Source of the DNA: an uncultured Duncaniella sp.
Lineage (GTDB): Bacteria; Bacteroidota; Bacteroidia; Bacteroidales; Muribaculaceae
Direction of reading: 5' to 3'
Assembly (NCBI GenBank): GCA_910586665.1
Contig: CAJUIX010000024.1
Coordinates: 1 to 49,205 of the forward strand
DNA: 49,205 bases
Part shown: piece after piece, positions 34,636 through 42,897 of the stretch
Layout: each line of letters starts with the position of its first letter
Numbering within the stretch: position 1 is the first letter of the stretch
Translations under genes and position numbers: made by a program
The notes under the pieces: model-generated
Database searches by the model: none
The model's input: the letters and a program-made list of their open reading frames with translations, nothing else
Told to the model about the DNA's origin: nothing

Positions 34636-34674
34636 CATTTTTTTTACGAGAAAGCGAGCGCATGACTCTCTGGC

Positions 34675-34706
34675 TTTGATTTGAGTTTGAATTGAAGATA
34701 AATTTG
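34675..34706 (+). promoter_or_regulatory. Promoter of the first beta-barrel gene
   Basis: TTTG (34675-34678) and TAAATTTG (34699-34706) are separated by exactly 20 bases, an excellent match to the Bacteroidota promoter. Transcription would start near 34713, giving a leader of about 165 bases before the ATG at 34879. Confidence 0.65.
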
Positions 34707-34878
34707 TATTTTTTTTAACTTGATTTGAACTTTTTATATTAACGATTGTTTGTAAAGTGTAAAAAGTGATTTGCTATGAGGAGCAACATTCGTCACTGAC
34801 CCTCCGCCTGCCAATCGCTTTGAGCCGATTCAGCAAATTAATAAATAATCAAATCATATAAACTTAAATTCAACCATT

Positions 34879-35427
34879 ATGAAGAAGTTTTTATTATTCG
34901 CCCTCGTTGCGATTATGGCAATCAGTGCATCTGCCCAGTCGACTTGGTATGCAGGTGGCCAGGTAACATTCGGAAGAACCACTACAGAGCTTAGCGGTGT
35001 CAGCCTCAAGAGCACACAGATCGCCGTCCTCCCCGAACTCGGTTATAATCTGACCGACAATGTGGCCGTGGGTGCCATTTTCGGCGTCGACTACCGCAAG
35101 ACCGGCGACAGCAAGCTCACCACTTTTGACATCAAGCCCTATCTCCGCTATACTTACTTCAAGTCCGAGCTTGTCAACCTCTTCATGGACGGCGGTGTCG
35201 GCTTCGGTATCGGTCGTGCCAACGGTCACACAGCCGTGGCCTACAGCATCGGTCTCCGTCCCGGCGTGGCTCTCAACCTGAGCGAGCGTTTCAGCCTTGT
35301 GGCTCATGTCGGCTTCCTCGGCTACGAGAGTGGCAACCGCCCCGCCAAGCACAACGGCGTCCCCGAAAACTGGGGCCTCAACCTCGACAGCAACAACCTG
35401 ATGTTTGGTTTCTACTACAATTTCTAA
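34879..35427 (+). CDS. Small outer-membrane beta-barrel protein
   Basis: 182 residues with a signal peptide (MKKFLLFALVAIMAISASAQ, cleavage after residue 20). The mature part shows alternating hydrophobic strands and ends in NLMFGFYYNF, an aromatic C-terminus recognised by the BAM machinery. Repeated Gly-rich turns (DGGVGFGIG, HVGFLGYESG) fit an 8-stranded barrel of the OmpW/OmpX size class. Function is not known; such genes are common in Bacteroidales. It is a single-gene unit with its own strong promoter and a hairpin downstream. Confidence 0.85.
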   Translation: MKKFLLFALVAIMAISASAQSTWYAGGQVTFGRTTTELSGVSLKSTQIAVLPELGYNLTDNVAVGAIFGVDYRKTGDSKLTTFDIKPYLRYTYFKSELVNLFMDGGVGFGIGRANGHTAVAYSIGLRPGVALNLSERFSLVAHVGFLGYESGNRPAKHNGVPENWGLNLDSNNLMFGFYYNF

Positions 35428-35510
35428 ACACCCGTGAGCTGCGCGAAGTCTGAGCAAGACTTACAACTGCATTTGATTACGATTTGTTTCCAATAGGTAC
35501 CAACCCCCCC

Positions 35511-35548
35511 AGGAGCCACCGCCCGCCATCACGCGGACAGTGGCTCCT
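35511..35548 (+). terminator. Hairpin after the first beta-barrel gene
   Basis: AGGAGCCAC (35511-35519) pairs with GTGGCTCCT (35540-35548). It lies about 85 bases beyond the stop codon and is followed by a short T-rich stretch, so it may be the terminator. Confidence 0.5.
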
Positions 35549-35623
35549 GCCGGGTTTGATTGTATAATTGTACATTTGATAGAAAAAATCGTTTAATTTT
35601 ACATATATGTGAAATATTTGTCG

Positions 35624-35631
35624 TATATTTG
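35624..35631 (+). promoter_or_regulatory. -7 element of the toxin-antitoxin-like pair
   Basis: TATATTTG matches TAnnTTTG in a strongly AT-rich stretch. It lies 33 bases before the ATG at 35665 and about 75 before the TTG at 35706, which fits the pair being its own transcription unit. Confidence 0.55.
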
Positions 35632-35664
35632 CGTTATTAAATCAAATTCTCAAATATACGGATA

Positions 35665-35718
35665 ATGAGTGAAGTCGAACTCCTACTTTTAGACCAAAGT
35701 GATAATTGTACGGTATAA
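35665..35718 (+). pseudogene. Out-of-frame N-terminal piece of the toxin-like gene
   Basis: ATG 35665 opens a 17-codon frame (MSEVELLLLDQSDNCTV) that ends at TAA 35716. The frame one base away continues at once into the toxin-like protein without its own ATG. The short piece reads like the missing first strand of that protein, so a single-base deletion near 35705-35715 is the simplest explanation. A programmed -1 shift is less likely because no slippery heptamer was seen. It could also be a genuine short leader. Confidence 0.45.
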
Positions 35719-36134
35719 CTATTCAATTCTTGTCTGACGACCTGAATGAATTCGAAAAATTTGTTGCGAAATTTCAGGCTGGCGGAGAACTTAATAAGGA
35801 TTATCGTATAATAGCAAAGTTTATTGACCAAATTCTTGATTTCGGTGCGTTGGAGAGATACTTTCGGCCTGAAGGAAAAATCAAGGACTCGGTTGTGGCT
35901 TTGCCGACATTGCGTTCTCGGCTGAGACTGTATGGCCTACGTCTTTCCGATAAAATCTTAATCCTTGGAAACGGTGGAGAAAAGAAAACTCGAACCTACG
36001 ATGAAGATGATTCATTGAGGGGTTATGTGGTGACTCTTCAACGGTTTGAGGAGCTGCTTAGGGAAGGTGTTGAAGACGGGAGTGTTCTCATTACAGAAAA
36101 TGAAATTGAAACTGATAAAATTTTTGAAATATGA
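35706..36134 (+). CDS. HigB/RelE-like toxin of a type II pair, N-terminus uncertain
   Basis: 142 residues if read from TTG 35706, the only plausible start in this frame. The body resembles phage-derived Gp49/HigB-type proteins: a central ALERYFRPEGKIKDSVVALP, a strand LRLYGLRLSDKILILGNGGEKKTRTY, and a helical C-terminus. Such toxins are ribosome-dependent mRNA nucleases. It overlaps the downstream XRE-family gene by four bases (ATGA). No ATG start exists in frame, and an apparent N-terminal part lies in the neighbouring frame at 35665. The toxin may therefore be shortened, inactive, or start at TTG. Lower GC than the flanking genes suggests acquisition. Assigned by resemblance and context, not proven. 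Confidence 0.65.
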   Translation: MYGITIQFLSDDLNEFEKFVAKFQAGGELNKDYRIIAKFIDQILDFGALERYFRPEGKIKDSVVALPTLRSRLRLYGLRLSDKILILGNGGEKKTRTYDEDDSLRGYVVTLQRFEELLREGVEDGSVLITENEIETDKIFEI

Positions 36135-36400
36135 AAAGAGCAAAAACATCTCTGCGGGAACTTCTCTGCGACATCAGCCCGGAGGAGAGAGCTGAAGCGC
36201 GGCTTTCTTTTCAGATTTCCAACCGCCTGGATATGCTCATGCATGAGAGAGGTCTCTCAAAAAAACAGTTTGCTGACGCTGTCGGTAAGCGTCCCAGCGA
36301 GATTACGCGCTGGCTGAGCGGTGAGCACAATTTTACTATATCGACCATTGCCATGCTGTCGACTTTCTTTGGAAAGCCGATTGTGACTGTTGCCTGTTAA
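36131..36400 (+). CDS. XRE-family helix-turn-helix antitoxin
   Basis: 89 residues. A short N-terminal region (SLRELLCDISPEERAEARL) is followed by a helix-turn-helix: GLSKKQFADAVGKRPSEITRWLSGEHNFTIST (about 41-72). This is the order and size of HigA-like antitoxins encoded after their toxin. The reading frame is intact and overlaps the toxin gene by ATGA. It should bind the toxin and repress the promoter near 35624. If the toxin is dead, it may remain as a free-standing repressor. Confidence 0.85.
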   Translation: MKRAKTSLRELLCDISPEERAEARLSFQISNRLDMLMHERGLSKKQFADAVGKRPSEITRWLSGEHNFTISTIAMLSTFFGKPIVTVAC

Positions 36401-36488
36401 TTTATTTCGAGGTGGGGGAGACAATTTTTGACCGGCGAGGCGTTATATATCTGTATATAATTTTCAATATCAAAAAAAACTTTCAACT

Positions 36489-37145
36489 ATGAAAAAGTTA
36501 GTAATGGCGGCGGTGGCTGCAATTATGGCTCTCGGCGCCTCCGCACAGGTGACATTCTGGGACAACGGTCGTCCGGCGCAGCGAGTGGAGTTCGGAGTGC
36601 GCGCGGGCGTCGACATTTCGTCCATCAGCGCTGACGACATCTTCGGTGTCAAGTCAAAATTAGGTTTCTACGGCGGTCTTTCAGCCGATTTCAGGATAAT
36701 CAACAGTTTCGCTATCAATTCGGGTATATTTTTCGCACAGAAAGGCTATAAGACCGATCTGCTTGCCTCGTTTTCCGGGGAAGAAATGATATATTTCCAC
36801 ACCCGTATAAATTTTATTGAGATTCCAGTCTACGCCTCCTACCGCATCATTGCTGACGAGGACAACAGTTTCCAGATTTTCGCCGGTCCCTACTTTGATT
36901 TCGGCGTCTACGGCAAGATGAAGGCCAAGGGCAATCTGGCAGGCACCGGCGTGGAGTCGTCAGCGGATGTCTTCAATGATAAATACGGCTATCGCCGCTT
37001 CCAGATGGGCATCGGCGTCGGGGGCGCCTACACCTATCAGCGCGTCACGCTTTCCGCTTCCTACCAGTGGGGCATCACAGACGTGGCCAAAAATGCCGAC
37101 GCCAAGTGGGGCAACGCCTGCATCACCCTCGGCTATAACTTCTAA
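36489..37145 (+). CDS. Outer-membrane beta-barrel protein (PorT/OmpW-like)
   Basis: 218 residues with signal peptide MKKLVMAAVAAIMALGASAQ. The mature protein starts with EFGVRAGVDISSI, the usual first strand of the PorT-like barrel family, continues with alternating strands (FYGGLSADFRI, GIFFAQKGYK) and ends in ACITLGYNF with terminal Phe, the BAM signal. Function is unknown. No consensus promoter was found in the 88-base gap upstream, although TA-rich segments are present. A small hairpin at 37170-37191 follows. Confidence 0.85.
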   Translation: MKKLVMAAVAAIMALGASAQVTFWDNGRPAQRVEFGVRAGVDISSISADDIFGVKSKLGFYGGLSADFRIINSFAINSGIFFAQKGYKTDLLASFSGEEMIYFHTRINFIEIPVYASYRIIADEDNSFQIFAGPYFDFGVYGKMKAKGNLAGTGVESSADVFNDKYGYRRFQMGIGVGGAYTYQRVTLSASYQWGITDVAKNADAKWGNACITLGYNF

Positions 37146-37169
37146 GAGGAGAATCCTGCAATATCCCCG

Positions 37170-37191
37170 CCCGGCTCCCCCCTTAGCCGGG
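37170..37191 (+). terminator. Short hairpin after the second beta-barrel gene
   Basis: CCCGGCT (37170-37176) pairs with AGCCGGG (37185-37191), an 8-base loop between, about 25 bases past the stop codon. It is followed by ATTT only, so it is a modest terminator candidate. It lies upstream of the nuo promoter. Confidence 0.45.
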
Positions 37192-37245
37192 ATTTCCACA
37201 ATATTGGCCTTTCATTTCATGTCGCTAAAAACAGACTTGAAAATT

Positions 37246-37279
37246 TTTGCCCTAATTCGGAAAAATTTCAGTATATTTG
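37246..37279 (+). promoter_or_regulatory. Promoter of the nuo-atp gene cluster
   Basis: TTTG (37246-37249) and TATATTTG (37272-37279) are separated by 22 bases, slightly longer than the usual 19-21. Transcription would start near 37286 and leave about 95 bases before nuoA. I found no other TAnnTTTG box in the intergenic gaps from here to the end of the window. Confidence 0.6.
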
Positions 37280-37379
37280 CACTGCGTTTTATGCCCTCTT
37301 CGGACGCGGTTCCGCTGAGTTGTGCCTAATTCCATGATACACAAGCTGTTGACAAAACAAAATCAGTATTTGATACAAT

Positions 37380-37748
37380 ATGATAGCATTGGCAATTCAA
37401 AATGCGACATTGGCCGTGGTAGCCCTCCTGACAGGTGTGGCTCTCGTGGCCATAGCTCTATGGCTTGCGGGTCTGATTTCGCCCCGCTCGTTTAACCCAC
37501 AGAAAGGGGAGGCTTACGAGTGCGGTATCCCCACCCGCGGTGAGTCGATGGCACAGTTTAAGGTTGGCTACTATCTTTTTGCCATTCTCTTCCTGATGTT
37601 CGACGTCGAAACAGTATTCCTCTATCCCTGGGCAGTGCGCGTGCATGAGCTCGGGACCTCGGGTCTGACCGCCATAGCAGTCTTTTTTGGAATCATAGTG
37701 CTGGGTCTCGTATATGCCTGGCGGAAAGGAGCTCTCGAATGGAAGTAA
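37380..37748 (+). CDS. nuoA: NADH-quinone oxidoreductase subunit A
   Basis: Membrane subunit of Complex I, 122 residues with three hydrophobic helices. The loop KGEAYECGIPTRGESMAQFKVGYY carries the conserved Cys of the quinone-site loop, and FDVETVFLYPWA is the family hallmark in the second helix. It is the first gene of the cluster and overlaps nuoB by 10 bases, so translation is probably coupled. Confidence 0.95.
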   Translation: MIALAIQNATLAVVALLTGVALVAIALWLAGLISPRSFNPQKGEAYECGIPTRGESMAQFKVGYYLFAILFLMFDVETVFLYPWAVRVHELGTSGLTAIAVFFGIIVLGLVYAWRKGALEWK

Positions 37749-38347
37749 CTACCAAGGGCATGCCCTACGAGGCGTGGAAAGACAATGAATACATCGAGCA
37801 GCTCGTGAAGCAGCTCCAGGAGAGCGGCACCAACGTGGTCGTCGGTTCTCTCGACAAACTTATCAACTGGGGGCGTTCCAACTCTATCTGGCCGCTCACC
37901 TTCGCCACCAGTTGCTGCGGCATCGAATTCGTGTCGCTCGGAGCAGCGCGCTATGACATGGCGCGCTTTGGCTGGGAAGTAGCCCGCGCCTCGCCCCGCC
38001 AGGCCGACTTCATGATGGTGGCCGGCACGATTGTCCACCGCATGGTCCCGGTGTTCCGCCGCCTCTACGACCAGCTGGCCGAGCCTAAATATGTCATCGC
38101 CTGCGGCAGCTGCGCCATCTCCGGCGGCCCCTTCAAGAAGAGCTACCATGTGGCTATGGGTATCGAGGACATCGTCCCTGTCGACGTCTTCATCCCCGGC
38201 TGTCCTCCCCGTCCCGAGGCCATGATTTACGGCATCATGCAGCTCTCGCGCAAAATCAAGGTGGAGAAATTCTTCGGCGGCGTCAACCGCCAGGAAAAGC
38301 AGGAGGAATTCCTCAAGGCCCACCCCGTGCCCGGCGTCAACGACTGA
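37739..38347 (+). CDS. nuoB: NADH-quinone oxidoreductase subunit B (N2 cluster)
   Basis: Peripheral-arm subunit holding the terminal iron-sulfur cluster N2 that passes electrons to quinone. 202 residues. Cluster ligands are visible as the tandem pair C59-C60 (TSCCGIEF), a cysteine in ACGSCA (122-125) and C155 in IPGCPPRPE. The N-terminus and the basic C-terminal tail are slightly extended. The start overlaps the end of nuoA. Followed after 82 bases by nuoCD. Confidence 0.96.
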   Translation: MEVTTKGMPYEAWKDNEYIEQLVKQLQESGTNVVVGSLDKLINWGRSNSIWPLTFATSCCGIEFVSLGAARYDMARFGWEVARASPRQADFMMVAGTIVHRMVPVFRRLYDQLAEPKYVIACGSCAISGGPFKKSYHVAMGIEDIVPVDVFIPGCPPRPEAMIYGIMQLSRKIKVEKFFGGVNRQEKQEEFLKAHPVPGVND

Positions 38348-38429
38348 GCGCCGCGACCGCAATCCCACCACCACCGCTCCCCTCAGAAGTAAGAATCAAG
38401 AATAACGATCATACACCTATTTATATATT

Positions 38430-40064
38430 ATGTCCAACATCCGGGAAAAGATTTCAACCGTGTTGCCCGAGGCCGTCATTGAGGATGGCGACATCATGCA
38501 GGTGACCGTCCCTGACGCAAAGTGGCATGACTTCGCCAAGACTCTTCGCGACGACAGTGAGCTTGCCTTCGACTTCCTCATAACCATCGTCGGTATGGAC
38601 TGGAAGGAAAACGGCATGGGCTGTATCTATTATCTCGCATCAACGAAGCACAACGAGCGCATCTCCGTCAAGGTTATGGCAACCGGCGACCGCGAGCGTC
38701 CGCTCGTCCACTCGATCCACGACCTGTGGGCCATCGCTACCGTCTTCGAGCGCGAGGTCTATGACTTCTTCGGCATAATCTTCATCAATAATCCTGACAT
38801 GCGCCGCCTCTTCCTCAACATCGACTGGAAGGGCTTCCCCCTGCGCAAGGACTATGACGAGAACCCCGACATCAACCCCGTGTCCATCGAAAACGAGCGT
38901 CAGACCGACTTCACCGATGTCTGGACAGAGACCCCCGACGGGAAGGTCGAGAAGCACGAGCGCCGCATCTTCCAGCCCGAGGATTTCGTGGTCAACATCG
39001 GCCCGCAGCACCCCGCCACCCACGGCGTGCTCCGCTTCCGCACCGCTGTCGACGGTGAGATTATCAAGAAAATCGACATCTATCTCGGCTACATCCACCG
39101 CGGCGTCGAGAAAATATGCGAGAAGGATACCTATCCCCAGACCCTCCATTTCATGGACCGTCTCGACTACTTCTCGGCCCACCCCTACCACCATTGCCTC
39201 TGCATGCTCATCGAGGAGGCCGCCGGCATCCAGATTTCGCGCCGCGCCCAGGTGATCCGCGTGCTCATGGACGAGCTTTCGCGCATCGCCTCCCACTGTC
39301 TCTTCATCGGCACATACTGCATGGACCTCGGTGCGACGACGATGCTCTTCTACACCCTCCGCGTCCGCGAGCAGATTCTCGACATCATGGAGCGCACCTG
39401 CGGCGCCCGCATGACATTCAACTATGACTGCATCGGCGGCGTCATGCAGGACCTCCACCCCGACTTCGTCAAGGATGTCCACGCCCTGCTCGACGTGCTC
39501 CCCGCCAACATCAAGGAATACAATAAAATCTTCACCGGTAACGTCATTGCCAAAAACCGTATGGAGAACGTCGGCGTCCTCACACGCCACGACGCCATCT
39601 CCTGGGCTGTCACCGGTCCTAACGGCCGCGGCTCCGGCTGGGCTTGCGACGTGCGCAAGTGTGTCCCCTACAGCATCTACTCCGAGCTTGACTTCGACGA
39701 GGTCGTGCGCGAGGAGGGTGACTCTATGGCCCGCTTCAAGGTGCGCATGGACGAGATGGTCCAGAGCGCGCGCATAATCGCCCAGCTCATCGACAATATC
39801 CCCGAGGGTGACTACTGTGTCAAGGTCCCCAAGGTGTTGAAGCTCCCCGTAGGCCACTGGTTCAAGATGGTCGAGGGCTGCCGCGGCACTTTCGGCATCT
39901 ATCTCGAGAGCGACGGCACCATCAGCCCCTACCGTCTGAAGATCGCGCCCCCCTGCCTCCCCGCGGCAGCCGTGGTCGACCACATCACCGAAGGCCAGAA
40001 GATTGCCGACCTTATCACAATCGGCGGCTCGCTCGACTATATCGTCCCCGATATCGACCGCTAA
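38430..40064 (+). CDS. nuoCD: Fused NADH-quinone oxidoreductase subunit C/D
   Basis: 544 residues combining NuoC (about 1-150, ending near RGFPLRKDY) and NuoD (about 180-544, beginning near FVVNIGPQHPATHGVLRF). NuoD forms the quinone pocket with NuoB; the HPATHG motif and the HRGVEK region are intact. Fused C/D is also found in E. coli and many Bacteroidota. In the common operon order nuoE, nuoF and nuoG would follow here, but nuoH follows instead. A long antisense reading frame over this gene is a codon-usage shadow. Confidence 0.96.
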   Translation: MSNIREKISTVLPEAVIEDGDIMQVTVPDAKWHDFAKTLRDDSELAFDFLITIVGMDWKENGMGCIYYLASTKHNERISVKVMATGDRERPLVHSIHDLWAIATVFEREVYDFFGIIFINNPDMRRLFLNIDWKGFPLRKDYDENPDINPVSIENERQTDFTDVWTETPDGKVEKHERRIFQPEDFVVNIGPQHPATHGVLRFRTAVDGEIIKKIDIYLGYIHRGVEKICEKDTYPQTLHFMDRLDYFSAHPYHHCLCMLIEEAAGIQISRRAQVIRVLMDELSRIASHCLFIGTYCMDLGATTMLFYTLRVREQILDIMERTCGARMTFNYDCIGGVMQDLHPDFVKDVHALLDVLPANIKEYNKIFTGNVIAKNRMENVGVLTRHDAISWAVTGPNGRGSGWACDVRKCVPYSIYSELDFDEVVREEGDSMARFKVRMDEMVQSARIIAQLIDNIPEGDYCVKVPKVLKLPVGHWFKMVEGCRGTFGIYLESDGTISPYRLKIAPPCLPAAAVVDHITEGQKIADLITIGGSLDYIVPDIDR

Positions 40065-40155
40065 GCCCCGCCACCCCGCACGACCAATCAATGGAATTTT
40101 CCCTTAGAGTGAATTAACACAGAAGAGAAATAAAAAGTAATTTTATATAGACATT

Positions 40156-41232
40156 ATGCAAGACCTATCAGTCGGAACCGCATGGCTTCACTCCTTCCTC
40201 ACTGATTACATCCCCGAATGGGCGGCAGTCACCCTCGAGTGTCTGCTTATAGGTGTGGGCCTGATGCTGCTTTACGCAGTGCTCGCGCTATTCTATATCC
40301 TCTTTGAACGCAAGGTGTGTGCCTATTTCCAGTGCCGCCTCGGCCCGAACCGCGTCGGTCCCTGGGGATTGATGCAGAGTATCGCCGACATGTTCAAGAT
40401 TCTCATCAAGGAGCTTATCTCGCTCAACCATGTCGACAAGTTCCTCTTCGCCCTTGCACCCTACCTCGTGATTATAGCGTCGATGCTCGCCTTCGCCGTG
40501 CTCCCCTGGGGCAACGGGCTCCAGATTATTGACTTCAACGTCGGCATCTTCTTCCTGCTGGCAGTCTCGTCGATAGGCGTCCTCGGCATCCTTCTCGCAG
40601 GTTGGTCGTCAAACAATAAGTTCACCCTTATCGGCGCCCTCCGCTCCGGCGCGCAGATGGTCAGCTATGAACTATCAATGGGCCTCTGCGTTGTAACAAT
40701 GGTTGTCATGGCCGGCACGATGTCGGTCGGCGGCATCGTCGAGGCGCAGAGCCACCTCTGGTTTATCTTCTCGGGACATATCCCCGCCATTATCGCCTTC
40801 GTGATATTCATGATTGCTGGCACGGCTGAGACCAACCGCGGCCCCTTCGACCTCCCCGAGGCCGAGAGCGAGCTGACCGCCGGTTACCACACCGAGTATT
40901 CAGGTATCCACTTCGGCTTCTTCTATCTCGCCGAGTATCTCAACCTCTTCATCGTCTCCGGCGTCGCCGCGCTCCTCTTCTTCGGCGGCTGGATGCCTCT
41001 CCACATCCCCGGTCTCGACGCCTTCAACGCCGTCATGGACTATATCCCCTCTGTCATATGGTTCATCGGTAAGGCAGTCGTCCTCTCCTTCATCATCATC
41101 TGGTTCAAGTGGACCTTCCCTCGTCTGCGAATCGACCAGCTGCTCTCGCTGGAGTGGAAATACCTCCTCCCGATCAATCTCTTCAACCTCGTGCTTATGG
41201 TCCTCATCGTGACCTTCAAGCTCTACCTCTAA
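40156..41232 (+). CDS. nuoH: NADH-quinone oxidoreductase subunit H
   Basis: Membrane subunit connecting the quinone site to the proton pumps, 358 residues with about eight helices. Motifs: FERKVCAYFQCRLGPNRVGPWG near the N-terminus, AETNRGPFDLPEAESELTAGYHTEY (the acidic quinone-channel loop) and FKWTFPRLRIDQLL near the end. It is the last nuo gene before the ATP synthase genes intervene; the gap to atpD is 85 bases and contains a hairpin. Confidence 0.96.
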   Translation: MQDLSVGTAWLHSFLTDYIPEWAAVTLECLLIGVGLMLLYAVLALFYILFERKVCAYFQCRLGPNRVGPWGLMQSIADMFKILIKELISLNHVDKFLFALAPYLVIIASMLAFAVLPWGNGLQIIDFNVGIFFLLAVSSIGVLGILLAGWSSNNKFTLIGALRSGAQMVSYELSMGLCVVTMVVMAGTMSVGGIVEAQSHLWFIFSGHIPAIIAFVIFMIAGTAETNRGPFDLPEAESELTAGYHTEYSGIHFGFFYLAEYLNLFIVSGVAALLFFGGWMPLHIPGLDAFNAVMDYIPSVIWFIGKAVVLSFIIIWFKWTFPRLRIDQLLSLEWKYLLPINLFNLVLMVLIVTFKLYL

Positions 41233-41264
41233 GATAATTTCCTCAAAACTCTAATCCCCATACC

Positions 41265-41299
41265 CGGCAGCGCGCGGTCACCGACCGCTCCTCCTGCCG
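41265..41299 (+). promoter_or_regulatory. Intercistronic hairpin between nuoH and atpD
   Basis: CGGCAG (41265-41270) pairs with CTGCCG (41294-41299), and an inner stem (GCGGT/ACCGC) extends the structure. No T-run follows, so it is more likely an mRNA-processing or stability element than a full terminator. It could separate expression of the nuo and atp parts. Confidence 0.45.
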
Positions 41300-41317
41300 C
41301 CCAAAAATCTAAACGCG

Positions 41318-42823
41318 ATGAGTGAAAAATACGGCAAAATCGCCCAGGTGATCGGCCCTGTAGTCGATGTGATTTTCGAAGGTGATGACAACCTCATCCC
41401 GCCTATCTACACAGCCCTCAGCGTGCCCCACGACAACGGCTCGCAGACAATTCTCGAGGTCGAGCAGCATATCGGTGAGGACACTGTCCGCTGCGTCTCG
41501 ATGGAGAGCACCGACGGTCTCCGCCGAGGCATGCGTGTCGACAACCTCGAGCGCCCGATTGCCGTGCCCACCGGCGACCAGGTCAAGGGCCGTCTGCTCA
41601 ACGTGCTCGGCGACGCCATTGACCGTCTCCCCGAGCTGAAGCGCGACGACCTCCGCCCAATCCACCAGCCCGCTCCCAAGTTTGACGACCTCACTATCGG
41701 TACCGAGATTCTCTTCACGGGTATCAAGGTGATTGACCTCCTCGAGCCTTACAGCAAGGGTGGCAAGATTGGTCTCTTCGGTGGCGCGGGTGTCGGCAAG
41801 ACCGTGCTCATCATGGAGCTTATCAACAATATCGCCAAGGGTCATAGCGGCTTCTCCGTATTCACCGGCGTCGGCGAGCGTACCCGCGAGGGCAACGACC
41901 TTCTGCGCGAGATGATTGAGAGCGGCGTCATGAAGTATGGCAAGAAATTTGAGGAAGGAATGGAGAAAGGCGAGTGGAATCTTGCCGACGTCGACATGGA
42001 CCAGGTGGCCCAGTCGCAGGCGACCCTCGTGTTCGGCCAGATGAACGAGCCCCCGGGCGCACGTCTGCGCGTGGCCCTCTCGGGTCTTACGGTCGCCGAG
42101 CAGTTCCGCGACCAGGACGGCGGCGGTAAGGACATCCTCCTCTTCATCGACAACATCTTCCGTTTCACCCAGGCAGGTTCGGAGGTGTCGGCTCTTCTCG
42201 GCCGTATGCCCTCCGCCGTGGGCTACCAGCCCACCCTCGCATCCGAAATGGGTGCCCTCCAGGAGCGAATCACCTCGACCAAGAACGGTTCTATCACCTC
42301 CGTTCAGGCCATCTATGTGCCTGCCGACGACTTGACCGACCCCGCTCCCGCGACCACATTCAGCTTCCTCGACGCCACCACGGTGCTCTCGCGTAAGATT
42401 TCCGAGCTCGGCATCTATCCCGCCGTCGACCCCCTCGAGTCGACATCGCGAATCCTCGACCCCAACATCATCGGCGAGGACCACTACAATACCGCCCAGG
42501 CCGTCAAGCAGCTCCTCCAGAAGTACAACGAGCTTCAGGATATCATCGCCATCCTCGGTGTCGACGAGCTTTCCGACGACGACAAGCTCGTCGTGGCCCG
42601 CGCACGCCGCGCACAGCGCTTCCTCTCGCAGCCCTTCCACGTTGCCGAGCAGTTCACCGGCCTTCCCGGCGTCATGGTGCCGCTGAGCGAGACAATCCGC
42701 GGTTTCAAGATGATTCTTTCCGGCGAGATGGACGAATATCCCGAGCAGGCCTTCCTCAATGTCGGCACAATTGACGAGGCTATCGAGAAGGGCAAGAAGC
42801 TCCTCGCGGAGGTGGCAAAATAA
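41318..42823 (+). CDS. atpD: F1Fo ATP synthase subunit beta
   Basis: Catalytic subunit of the F1 head, 501 residues. The P-loop GGAGVGKT (155-162), VGERTREGNDL and ALSGLTVAEQFRD motifs are all typical, as is the DELSDDDK segment of the C-terminal domain. It opens the ATP synthase gene set; the order beta-epsilon first, followed by a, c, b, delta, alpha, gamma, is the Bacteroidota arrangement. What is unusual is its position directly after nuoH. A 519-codon antisense frame across the gene is not considered real. Confidence 0.97.
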   Translation: MSEKYGKIAQVIGPVVDVIFEGDDNLIPPIYTALSVPHDNGSQTILEVEQHIGEDTVRCVSMESTDGLRRGMRVDNLERPIAVPTGDQVKGRLLNVLGDAIDRLPELKRDDLRPIHQPAPKFDDLTIGTEILFTGIKVIDLLEPYSKGGKIGLFGGAGVGKTVLIMELINNIAKGHSGFSVFTGVGERTREGNDLLREMIESGVMKYGKKFEEGMEKGEWNLADVDMDQVAQSQATLVFGQMNEPPGARLRVALSGLTVAEQFRDQDGGGKDILLFIDNIFRFTQAGSEVSALLGRMPSAVGYQPTLASEMGALQERITSTKNGSITSVQAIYVPADDLTDPAPATTFSFLDATTVLSRKISELGIYPAVDPLESTSRILDPNIIGEDHYNTAQAVKQLLQKYNELQDIIAILGVDELSDDDKLVVARARRAQRFLSQPFHVAEQFTGLPGVMVPLSETIRGFKMILSGEMDEYPEQAFLNVGTIDEAIEKGKKLLAEVAK

Positions 42824-42897
42824 TTCCGCTCCCTCCCCTCTCCCCGGAAACAACAGAAGCATAACCAACTCTCATACTCATCAGCAGCAACAGCACA

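Noticed and set aside
38640..40091. 483-codon minus-strand frame over nuoCD
   Set aside because: Same reason: the protein is low in recognisable motifs, rich in Val, Asp, Gly and His, and lies fully antisense to a conserved gene.
41309..42868. 519-codon minus-strand frame covering all of atpD
   Set aside because: It is an antisense shadow caused by GC-rich codon use; the plus strand encodes an intact beta subunit with all motifs.
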